Shown piece after piece: positions 1-5,765 of a stretch of 9,557 nt of DNA. A program made the position numbers and the translations under genes. Under the pieces are notes generated by a model. It did not search any database. It had not been told where the DNA came from and saw only the letters and a list, made by a program, of their open reading frames with translations. Source of the stretch: Bacillota bacterium (GTDB taxonomy: Bacteria; Bacillota; Clostridia; Lachnospirales; Lachnospiraceae); assembly GCA_023415595.1 (NCBI GenBank), contig JAEZJW010000005.1:1-9557 (forward strand), in the 5' to 3' direction. The stretch's first letter is position 1, and each line of letters begins with the position of its first letter.

Positions 1-37
1 ACTTCAAGATACAGATTTCCTATCTATATGGTGATAC

Positions 38-66
38 TTGAATCAAACTAAAACCAAGTGGAGAAT
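38..66 (+). promoter_or_regulatory. Possible weak sigma-A promoter for the acyltransferase gene
   Basis: TTGAAT (38-43) is followed after 17 bases by GAGAAT (61-66), which matches only four of six -10 positions. Transcription would start near 73, leaving a leader of about 60 bases before the ATG at 136. The spacing is ideal but the -10 box is poor, so this is tentative. The gene could instead be read from a promoter outside the window. Confidence 0.25.
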
Positions 67-135
67 GTGAAAGGCAGATAAATAAAGGCTTTTTTGTACA
101 ACTTCACTAAAAATATACAGAGAGGTAAAGTATAT

Positions 136-1197
136 ATGAGAAAATATTATATCGATAATCTTCGCTTTCTTTGTGTTCTATTGCTGTTTCCGTTCCACAC
201 CTGCATGATCTATAATAATTTTGGAGAGAGCTTCTATGTGAAAGGTCCTGGACTCCGGTTTTTCAATGATTTCATCCTGTTAACCTCACCCTGGTTCATG
301 CCGCTGCTTTTTGTGATTGCCGGAATCAGCTCCTCCTACGCCCTGAAAAAGCGTACGGAGTCAGAATACATAAGGGAGAGGTTTTATAAGCTGTTTCTGC
401 CCTTCCTATCCGGACTTTTGCTCTACATACCGATGCAGACCTATTTCGCAGAGAGGTTTCATAATGGGTATACGGGAGGCTACTTCCAACAGTATTACCT
501 GTTCTTTACGAAGCCTACCGATCTGTCCGGTTACAGCGGCGGTTTCACACCGGGTAACCTATGGTTCATATTGTATCTCTTTCTCATATCTCTCCTGCTG
601 CTTCCGGTCCTGAGACTCTTCCGGAGGTTAAAACCCGGAGCGATTGGGTACAGGCTGAAGTTTTCTGCAGTACTGCCCCTCTTTCTGTTACCCATGATTA
701 TGAATCCCATTTTAAATTTCAGTGGCAAGAGTATCGGCGAAGATCTCGCATTATTCCTGCTTGGCTTTTTCGTGTTAAGTAATGAGGAGCTGCAGAGCGA
801 ACTGGAAAAGCAGCGGTATAAGCTGGTTGCAGCAGCATTGTTGCTGCTTGCGATACTTTATGCCATCAGTTACAGCAGCTGGTACACAGACCTTCTCTAC
901 GGAGTTGCCACCTTCCCGGTGAAATGGATCTGCATTCTGGCCATTCTGGGGCTCGGGAGGCATCATCTCAATTACAATAACGCTGTCACTGTTTATCTGT
1001 CCAAGGCCTCCTTCCCTGTTTATATCTTCCATCAGAGCTGGCTGGTAGCAGCTGCCTACTATGCGTTCCGTTTCACCGATCCTACCTTCCTGCAGGTTGC
1101 GATCATCCTCCCCTCCAGCATCCTGCTGACCTTTATCAACTACGAGCTGTTCCGGAGAATACCGGCCACTCGAGTATTGTTTGGAATAAAGAAGTAA
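136..1197 (+). CDS. Acyltransferase-3 family integral membrane protein (OpgC/MdoC-like)
   Basis: This is a 353-residue, very hydrophobic protein with about ten membrane segments. It opens with YIDNLRFLCVLLLFPFH, which matches the N-terminal signature of acyltransferase family 3 (Asp7, Arg10, and the conserved His21 in the first helix). A second typical block, RFYKLFLPF, lies near residue 82, and SFPVYIFHQ near residues 292-300 supplies the C-terminal conserved histidine. Family members move acyl groups such as acetyl or succinyl across the membrane onto sugars or glucans, as OpgC and WecH do. The substrate here cannot be told. An in-frame TTG at 94 would add 14 residues, but the ATG at 136 is preceded by AGAGGTAAAG (121-130), and the family signature begins right after it, so 136 is chosen. 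The upstream neighbour is outside the window, and the stop lies five bases before the tyrS promoter. Family assignment is firm; substrate is unknown. Confidence 0.87.
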   Translation: MRKYYIDNLRFLCVLLLFPFHTCMIYNNFGESFYVKGPGLRFFNDFILLTSPWFMPLLFVIAGISSSYALKKRTESEYIRERFYKLFLPFLSGLLLYIPMQTYFAERFHNGYTGGYFQQYYLFFTKPTDLSGYSGGFTPGNLWFILYLFLISLLLLPVLRLFRRLKPGAIGYRLKFSAVLPLFLLPMIMNPILNFSGKSIGEDLALFLLGFFVLSNEELQSELEKQRYKLVAAALLLLAILYAISYSSWYTDLLYGVATFPVKWICILAILGLGRHHLNYNNAVTVYLSKASFPVYIFHQSWLVAAAYYAFRFTDPTFLQVAIILPSSILLTFINYELFRRIPATRVLFGIKK

Positions 1198-1202
1198 ATT
1201 CA

Positions 1203-1231
1203 TTGAAAAATATAAGGTTTTCATTTATAAT
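1203..1231 (+). promoter_or_regulatory. Sigma-A promoter of tyrS
   Basis: TTGAAA (1203-1208), a 17-base spacer, and a perfect TATAAT (1226-1231) form a near-consensus vegetative promoter. It begins just five bases after the acyltransferase stop codon. The expected start near 1238 leaves a leader of only about 40 bases. That is too short for a T-box, so tyrS is not under tRNA-Tyr T-box control here, although many Firmicute aminoacyl-tRNA synthetase genes are. Confidence 0.8.
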
Positions 1232-1276
1232 GTCTTTAGTTAAGAAGAGGACAGATTATTACAAGGAGGAATACCG

Positions 1277-2506
1277 ATGTCAACGAATGTTTATGACATT
1301 CTTAAAGAACGAGGGTTTATTGAACAGGAAACCCACGAAGAGATCAGAGAAATACTGGGAAAGGAATCCGTTACCTTTTATATAGGCTTTGATGCTACTG
1401 CGGACAGCTTGACAGCAGGACATTTCCTAACCGTTATGGCAATGATGCATATGCAGCGTGCCGGTCACAGACCGATTGCCTTACTGGGCGGCGGCACCAC
1501 GATGATCGGTGACCCGACAGGCAAGTCCGATATGCGTACCCTCATGACGATTGAAACCATCCAGCACAATGCGGATTGCTTCCACAGACAGCTGGCAAAG
1601 TTCATCAACTTTGACGATAACAAAGCTATCCTGGCGAATAACGCAGACTGGTTACTGGATTTAAATTATGTAGAATTCCTTAGGGAAATCGGTATCCATT
1701 TCTCTGTAAATAAGATGCTCACAGCAGATTGCTATAAGCAGCGTATGGAAAAGGGACTTACCTTCTTCGAATTCAACTACATGCTGATGCAGTCCTATGA
1801 TTTCTGGAAGCTGAATAAATTATATGGCTGTACCCTGCAGCTCGGTGGAAATGACCAGTGGTCCAATATCCTCGGCGGCGTAGATCTGATCCGCCGTAAG
1901 GAAAGCAAGCCGGCCTTCGGTCTCACCTTCAAGCTCCTGACCACCAGCGAAGGTATCAAGATGGGCAAGACCATGAAGGGTGCCGTGTGGCTGGATCCGA
2001 ATAAGACAAGCCCCTACGAGTTCTACCAGTACTGGAGGAATATCGAGGATGTGAAAGTGGAGGAATGCTTAGGTCTCTTAACCTTCCTGCCGATGGACGA
2101 GGTCAGAAGGCTCGGTGCCTTAAAGGATGCCGAGATCAATCATGCCAAGGAGGTTCTCGCCTTCGAGATCACCAAGATCGTTCACGGGGAAGAGGAAGCG
2201 ACAAAGGCTCAGGAAGCAGCCAGAGCATTATTCGGTGGTGGCATGAAGTCCGAGGACATCCCTACTACCACTTATCCTGCTTCACGCTTCGCAGAAGGAA
2301 TCGATCTGATCACCCTGATGTGTGATGCGAAGCTCGCTACCTCCCGCTCCGATGCCAGACGTACGATCCAGCAGGGCGGTGTCACTGTAAACGATGTTAA
2401 GGTAGAGGATTTTGACAGGGTATTTACTAATCAGGATTTTGATGCGGATGGAGCACTGCTTGTCAGAAAAGGTAAGAAGGCTTATCACCGTTTCATGGCA
2501 GAATAA
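1277..2506 (+). CDS. tyrS: Tyrosyl-tRNA synthetase
   Basis: This class I synthetase charges tRNA-Tyr with tyrosine in the cytoplasm. The protein is 409 residues, the normal length. It has the Rossmann catalytic domain with YIGFDATADSL (35-45), GGGTTMIGDPTGKSDMR (71-87), the tyrosine-pocket block YMLMQSYDF (168-176), GGNDQW (190-195), and the KMSKS-type loop KMGKT (228-232). A C-terminal S4-like RNA-binding domain covers about 350-409 (TSRSDARRTIQQGGVTVND). The HIGH motif reads TAGH (46-49), so the first histidine is replaced by threonine while the second is kept. The start is secured by AAGGAGG (1263-1269), seven bases before the ATG. The gene has its own promoter and no clear terminator after it, so the downstream zinc-ribbon gene may be read on the same transcript. 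Identity is certain; the effect of the altered HIGH motif is not known. Confidence 0.97.
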   Translation: MSTNVYDILKERGFIEQETHEEIREILGKESVTFYIGFDATADSLTAGHFLTVMAMMHMQRAGHRPIALLGGGTTMIGDPTGKSDMRTLMTIETIQHNADCFHRQLAKFINFDDNKAILANNADWLLDLNYVEFLREIGIHFSVNKMLTADCYKQRMEKGLTFFEFNYMLMQSYDFWKLNKLYGCTLQLGGNDQWSNILGGVDLIRRKESKPAFGLTFKLLTTSEGIKMGKTMKGAVWLDPNKTSPYEFYQYWRNIEDVKVEECLGLLTFLPMDEVRRLGALKDAEINHAKEVLAFEITKIVHGEEEATKAQEAARALFGGGMKSEDIPTTTYPASRFAEGIDLITLMCDAKLATSRSDARRTIQQGGVTVNDVKVEDFDRVFTNQDFDADGALLVRKGKKAYHRFMAE

Positions 2507-2559
2507 CGACTTAATCTTTCACCGACTATGATTAACCTACAATAGAGAAGGCTTCAACC

Positions 2560-2575
2560 GACAGTCATCACTGTC
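2560..2575 (+). other. Small hairpin in the tyrS-zinc-ribbon gene spacer
   Basis: GACAGT and ACTGTC form a perfect six-base-pair stem with a four-base loop (CATC), 54 bases after the tyrS stop. No T-run follows, so it is not a standard intrinsic terminator. It may be a processing or 3'-stabilising element, or chance. Confidence 0.3.
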
Positions 2576-2669
2576 TGTACTTTACGGAAGCACCTGCATC
2601 CTTTAAGGTTCCCGGACCGGTTCAGAAGAATTACAGAGCTTCCGAATATATAAGAATGGAGTTGAAATT

Positions 2670-3671
2670 ATGCCCTGGTGTCCCAATTGTAAGAATGAAT
2701 TTCAGGAAGGTTATACCATCTGCAGTGATTGTAAGGTGGAACTGGTCGAGAAATTACCGGAAGTGGAGGAATTCATACCGTTCTTCCAGTCCGAAACGAA
2801 GAACATCGCCGAGAAGCTTGTTAAGTATTTTGCTTATTCAGACTTAAAATCAGTTATCCGCTATAATGATGAGCTTGGGGTCTATATCGTATTCGTCCCT
2901 TCTGAGAAGCGTAAGGCGGCCCAAAAGCTGTATCAGGCATTTTACTTCGTTGAACGTGAGCGCCATGAGAATGGTCTGCCGGACGAAGAAGCCGATATAT
3001 CGGAGGAATTATCGGAAGCACCTGAGGACTATATGGAGGAGGCTGAGGAAGAGGAAGCCGATTCCGAGGCATCGGAAGAAACCATTGTCTTGATGGATTC
3101 TGAGAAGCTGAAGGAAGGCAATGCCCTCTACCGGGATACCTGGAACGAGAAAGCTCCTGCCGAGGAAGAAGCCGAGGAGGATGAAACAGAGAAGCCCATA
3201 TCCGGTTCCTATGTTCTGAAAACGGAGAAATATAAGGACTATACCGCTACTGTCGGTGTATTCCTGGGACTTGGAGTGATTGGTATTATTTTTGTCATTC
3301 TTAATATTGCCGGTGTTCTCTCCGTCCTGAATGGAATATTGCCGATGATCGTCATGGGTGCTCTCTTCCTGTTCTTCATTGCTGTCGGTATCTCTACCCA
3401 GAAGAAGGCAAAAGAACTGCAGCATGAGATCGATGAGGAGAAGAAAACGACGGATCAAATCAATGAATGGCTTAGTACCCATGTGACCGCTGAATATCTG
3501 GAGTCCTTGAGCGATGAAACTATTTCGGCGGAATTAAATTATATCCGTGTTACTGATGCGATCAAGGAGAAGCTGTCAGAGGCTTTCCCCGGTCAGAATG
3601 CTGATTATCTGGACCGCTTGATTGAGGATTTCTATAGTGCTAATTTTGATACGGAGGAAGTATCGGATTAG
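2670..3671 (+). CDS. Zinc-ribbon membrane protein of unknown function
   Basis: I do not recognise a named family for this 333-residue protein. It starts with a zinc-ribbon-like knuckle pair, Cys4-x2-Cys7 and Cys18-x2-Cys21. Residues 36-95 form a small alpha/beta region (FFQSETKNIAEKLVKYF..., VYIVFVPSEKRKAAQKLYQAF) that resembles the DUF2007-type signal-transduction fold seen in other zinc-ribbon proteins; that likeness is a guess. Residues 104-175 are a low-complexity, strongly acidic linker. Two membrane helices follow at about 194-215 and 222-242 with a very short turn, then a charged, probably helical tail (243-333). With two passes, the zinc ribbon and the tail should lie on the same side, most simply the cytoplasm. 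The ATG at 2670 has GGAG (2658-2661) eight bases upstream. It follows tyrS by 163 bases with no obvious promoter of its own and ends at a strong terminator. Confidence 0.85.
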   Translation: MPWCPNCKNEFQEGYTICSDCKVELVEKLPEVEEFIPFFQSETKNIAEKLVKYFAYSDLKSVIRYNDELGVYIVFVPSEKRKAAQKLYQAFYFVERERHENGLPDEEADISEELSEAPEDYMEEAEEEEADSEASEETIVLMDSEKLKEGNALYRDTWNEKAPAEEEAEEDETEKPISGSYVLKTEKYKDYTATVGVFLGLGVIGIIFVILNIAGVLSVLNGILPMIVMGALFLFFIAVGISTQKKAKELQHEIDEEKKTTDQINEWLSTHVTAEYLESLSDETISAELNYIRVTDAIKEKLSEAFPGQNADYLDRLIEDFYSANFDTEEVSD

Positions 3672-3734
3672 CTTAATAAAAAATTCAGATATATATGAAA
3701 GCCAGCCTGGCGGACATTTATAAATCATGTATTG

Positions 3735-3779
3735 AACCTGTTTTCATAACCCTTCTGGGTGGTGGAGACAGGTTTTTTA
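3735..3779 (+). terminator. Intrinsic terminator after the zinc-ribbon gene
   Basis: AACCTGT (3735-3741) pairs with ACAGGTT (3768-3774). The stem continues inward through six further pairs that include G-U wobbles and one mismatch, to ACCC/GGGT around a TTCT loop (3753-3756). A run of T follows (3773-3778). This is a long, stable hairpin with a T-tract, 63 bases after the stop codon, and it separates the tyrS region from the biotin locus. Confidence 0.85.
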
Positions 3780-3844
3780 TTGTGGTGAGCTGAATTGTCA
3801 ATTCTACTTTTTGATTAAGCACTGCTTACCGGCTTATTCTTATA

Positions 3845-3878
3845 ATTGTCGACTCTTTGCTTATAATCGGTTGACAAT
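3845..3878 (+). promoter_or_regulatory. BirA-type biotin operator upstream of birA
   Basis: ATTGTCGAC (3845-3853) and GTTGACAAT (3870-3878) are inverted arms with one mismatch, separated by 16 bases. The right arm, read as GGTTGACAA (3869-3877), differs at one position from the GGTTAACAA half-site known for Firmicute and E. coli-type BirA operators. The spacing between the nine-base arms (14) also fits that class. The right arm covers the -35 box, so biotinyl-AMP-bound BirA would block RNA polymerase. The sequence match is direct; autoregulation is inferred. Confidence 0.75.
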
Positions 3879-3898
3879 AATTCCTGGTCTGCTATACT
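3871..3898 (+). promoter_or_regulatory. Strong extended -10 promoter of birA
   Basis: A perfect TTGACA (3871-3876), a 16-base spacer and TATACT (3893-3898), preceded by TGC to give an extended -10 element, make a strong sigma-A promoter. The start should fall near 3905, giving a leader of about 27 bases. The -35 box lies inside the right operator arm. Confidence 0.82.
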
Positions 3899-3912
3899 GA
3901 TACATCATACAG

Positions 3913-3933
3913 ATAGGAAAGGATCCTTCCTAT
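3913..3933 (+). promoter_or_regulatory. Near-perfect dyad covering the birA ribosome binding site and start codon
   Basis: ATAGGA (3913-3918) is complementary to TCCTAT (3928-3933), with the palindromic AAGGATCCTT (3919-3928) in the centre. In RNA this could fold into a hairpin with one bulged A that buries the Shine-Dalgarno GGAAAGG (3916-3922) and the first two bases of the ATG at 3932. Because the transcript likely starts near 3905, the hairpin would lie almost at the 5' end. It could lower translation, or act as a DNA dyad for a regulator. The function is inferred; the symmetry is plain. Confidence 0.5.
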
Positions 3934-4912
3934 GGAATTAAAGCATCAGGTATTAAAAATATTGGAGGAGAACCGCGGTAACAGCGTCAGTGGTGCCAAG
4001 CTTGCCGAAAGCCTCTTTGTCACCCGCAGCTCCGTCTGGAAAGCAGTGAAGGTACTGCAAAGGGATGGTTACCGGATATCCGCTGCTACGAACAGGGGGT
4101 ATTGTCTGCTGGCACATAATGATATCCTGTCTACCGAGAGCATCCGCCCCTATCTGAAGGGGAAAGCATCCTTATTTATCCTCGATGTGCGACAATGTGT
4201 CACCTCAACCAATACTCTGGCGAAGGCCCTGGCTGCAGAAGGGGCTAAGGAAGGTACCGTAATCATTGCCAGTGAACAGACCGAGGGCAGAGGACGGCTG
4301 GGAAGAAGCTTCTACTCTCCCGGTTCCACAGGTATCTATCTCTCCCTGATTTTACGGCCAAAGCTTAATCTTGAGGATTCCCTGCTGATCACTACCGGGA
4401 CAGCCGTTGCGGTAGCCAAAGCAATCGAGAAGACCGCAGGAGTCAAGGCCGGTATCAAATGGGTCAATGATATCTTCGTGGAGGGCAGAAAGGTCTGCGG
4501 TATCCTCACGGAAGCTTCCATTGACTTTGAGAACGGAGGCCTGGAATATGCGGTCGTGGGAATCGGAGTGAATGTCTCTACCACTGATTTTCCGGATTCC
4601 ATTCAAGGCACCGCAGGCTCATTATTTACCCGTAAGCCGGAGGATCAGCCGATCACTTCTCTTCTTACAGCAGAAATCTTAAATCAGATGGCAGAATGCA
4701 TGGATACCCTGACAGATCGGAAATATCTGCTGGAGTACCGGAAACGTCAGATTATCATCGGAAAGAACATTCTGGTTCTGAAGGGTCATGAGAGCAGACC
4801 TGCAAAAGCCATCGATATTGATGATCAGGCCCGATTGATCGTGGAATATGAAGATAAGACCAGAGAGACACTTTCTTCCGGCGAAGTAAGTATCCGGCCG
4901 TTGAAGGGATAG
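3932..4912 (+). CDS. birA: Bifunctional biotin-[acetyl-CoA-carboxylase] ligase / biotin repressor
   Basis: BirA makes biotinyl-5'-AMP from biotin and ATP and transfers biotin to the lysine of carboxylase carrier domains; the biotinyl-AMP form also represses biotin genes. The 326-residue protein has all three BirA domains. Residues 1-60 are a winged helix-turn-helix (SGAKLAESLFVTRSSVWKAVKVLQRDGYRI), so this is the DNA-binding, group II type. The catalytic core spans about 85-270, with TSTN (91-94), the adenylate-binding loop EGRGRLGR (118-125) and KWVNDI (176-181). The C-terminal SH3-like cap ends at GEVSIRPL. The start ATG has GGAAAGG in good position. The presence of the DNA-binding domain agrees with the BirA-type operator directly upstream, so it probably controls its own transcription. 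bioY follows 161 bases downstream in the same direction. Confidence 0.96.
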   Translation: MELKHQVLKILEENRGNSVSGAKLAESLFVTRSSVWKAVKVLQRDGYRISAATNRGYCLLAHNDILSTESIRPYLKGKASLFILDVRQCVTSTNTLAKALAAEGAKEGTVIIASEQTEGRGRLGRSFYSPGSTGIYLSLILRPKLNLEDSLLITTGTAVAVAKAIEKTAGVKAGIKWVNDIFVEGRKVCGILTEASIDFENGGLEYAVVGIGVNVSTTDFPDSIQGTAGSLFTRKPEDQPITSLLTAEILNQMAECMDTLTDRKYLLEYRKRQIIIGKNILVLKGHESRPAKAIDIDDQARLIVEYEDKTRETLSSGEVSIRPLKG

Positions 4913-4938
4913 ATTCCAGTTATACTTTCAAGTTTTTT
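4901..4938 (+). terminator. Possible weak intrinsic terminator overlapping the birA stop codon
   Basis: TTGAAGG (4901-4907) can pair with CTTTCAA (4925-4931) using one G-U pair. After one mismatch, 4909-4912 pairs with 4920-4923 around a seven-base loop, and six T residues follow (4933-4938). The stem holds the birA stop codon and is AT-rich, so termination would be partial at best. If it works, bioY depends on readthrough or on its own promoter. Confidence 0.4.
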
Positions 4939-5073
4939 CTGAGCATAAGATCATATAACTAATGCAAACTTCAATAAATGTACTGTGCGATTGCTAATAA
5001 CCACACACCTTATAACTGAATTTTAAGAAAGGAAACAGGAGCTTCTTATTAAACTCCTGAAGATGAATAAATT
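4913..5073 (+). other. birA-bioY spacer with three complementary arms; no clear promoter
   Basis: AGTTATA (4918-4924) is complementary both to TATAACT at 4954-4960 and to TATAACT at 5011-5017; the last pair extends to eight bases (CAGTTATA/TATAACTG). The first arm also forms part of the possible terminator stem, so these pairings would compete in RNA. I find no good -35/-10 pair here (TTGCTA with TATAAC has only a 14-base spacer) and no second BirA-type operator, so bioY may be read from the birA promoter. Confidence 0.35.
5036..5059 (+). promoter_or_regulatory. Hairpin sequestering a Shine-Dalgarno-like GGAG ahead of bioY
   Basis: CAGGAG (5036-5041) and CTCCTG (5054-5059) form a six-base-pair stem with a 12-base loop. 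The purine-rich ribosome-binding sequence of this leader (AAAGGA 5028-5033 and GGAG 5038-5041) lies at or in the 5' arm, about 30-40 bases before the ATG at 5074. Close to the start there is only a weak GAAG (5059-5062). The hairpin could hide the binding site or bring it nearer to the start codon. Confidence 0.4.
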
Positions 5074-5658
5074 ATGGAACAGCTTCATGCTAAAACAAAA
5101 CAGAAACAATTCATCAGCATCACAGGTCTGGTTCTGACCGGCATGTTTACGGCACTCCTCTGTGTCCTGTCACAGATCTCAATTCCGATCCAGCCGATCC
5201 CCTTCACCCTGTCACTCTTCGCCATCTATCTGATCGGTGCTCTCCTGCCTCCCAGATATGCCTTATTGTCGGTAATCTCCTATGTCCTGCTGGGAGCCTT
5301 CGGCCTTCCGGTATTTGCCGGAATGAAGGGTGGTTTTCACATCCTTACAGGAGTAACCGGTGGTTTCATTATGGCTTATCCGGTTATGGCTTTTGTTACT
5401 GCTCTATGTTACCGTTATGCGAAGAGATGGAAAGTCGCAGCCCTGGCTGTCGGAATGGTGATCTCCTTATTTCTCTGTTATCTGTTCGGAGCCCTGTGGT
5501 TCTCTATCAGTACCGGCTCCGGATTACAGAAAGCCCTTACCCTGTGCGTATACCCCTTCGTCCTGTTTGACTTAATAAAGATAGTCCTTGCAGTAAGCTT
5601 CAGCCAGATCATCCGCGTAACACTGCAGAGAACTTTCAGTGAAAACAAATTGTTCTAA
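5074..5658 (+). CDS. bioY: Biotin transporter BioY (S component)
   Basis: BioY is the substrate-binding membrane component of biotin ECF transporters. The 194-residue protein has the usual six hydrophobic helices and the family signatures: ISIPIQPIPFTLSLFAIYLIGALL (about 35-58), PRYALLSVISYVLLGAFGLPVFAG (60-83), the biotin-site loop GGFHILTGVTGGF (86-98), and CYLFGALWF with PFVLFDLIKIVLA near the C-terminus. The common PTGGY reads VTGGF here, a mild variation. An in-frame stop at 5068 forces the ATG at 5074 (or an unlikely ATT at 5071), although the Shine-Dalgarno sequence next to it is weak. No EcfA ATPase or EcfT genes are in the window, so it would share a group II energising module encoded elsewhere, or work alone as reported for some BioY proteins. 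It lies behind birA and ends at the convergent hairpin. Confidence 0.95.
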   Translation: MEQLHAKTKQKQFISITGLVLTGMFTALLCVLSQISIPIQPIPFTLSLFAIYLIGALLPPRYALLSVISYVLLGAFGLPVFAGMKGGFHILTGVTGGFIMAYPVMAFVTALCYRYAKRWKVAALAVGMVISLFLCYLFGALWFSISTGSGLQKALTLCVYPFVLFDLIKIVLAVSFSQIIRVTLQRTFSENKLF

Positions 5659-5671
5659 TTCCTTTACTGCC

Positions 5672-5715
5672 TGGAAAGCCCGGACTGTCAGTTACCTTAC
5701 AGTCCGGGCTTTCTA
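5672..5715. terminator. Bidirectional terminator-type hairpin between bioY and the SNF2 gene
   Basis: GAAAGCCCGGACTGT (5674-5688) and its exact complement (5699-5713) form a 15-base-pair perfect stem with a ten-base loop. Two more outer pairs (one G-U) extend it to 5672-5715. It begins 14 bases after the bioY stop and lies 51 bases past the SNF2 stop on the other strand. The T-run is short on both sides (CTTTCT), but the stem is GC-rich, so it probably ends both convergent transcripts. Confidence 0.82.
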
Positions 5716-5765
5716 ATGTGCAATTAATTTAGATTACTTCTGTATGATAAGTCTCGTCCTTCGGA

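Noticed and set aside
3..42. Inverted repeat TTCAAG/CTTGAA with an inner AGAT/ATCT pair near the window start
   Set aside because: The stems are short and broken, no T-run follows, and the upstream gene is not visible, so a terminator call cannot be supported.
775..1224. 149-codon antisense frame opposite the acyltransferase gene
   Set aside because: It is the complement of a strongly supported gene, with Gln-rich, domain-free content and no promoter or ribosome binding site.
1198..1276. T-box riboswitch ahead of tyrS
   Set aside because: The promoter at 1203-1231 leaves only about 40 bases of leader, and there is no T-box sequence or terminator stem.
1203..1385. 60-codon reading frame overlapping the tyrS start
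   Set aside because: It begins inside the tyrS promoter -35 box, runs out of frame through the tyrS N-terminus, has no ribosome binding site, and looks like chance.
3009..3482. 157-codon antisense frame opposite the zinc-ribbon gene
   Set aside because: It arises from the acidic-linker codons on the other strand; the sense gene has a ribosome binding site, zinc ribbon and membrane helices.
5063..5137. 24-codon short frame (MNKLWNSF...) overlapping the bioY start
   Set aside because: It has no conserved features and a poor ribosome binding site. It is kept only as a possible coupling frame in the findings, not as a gene.
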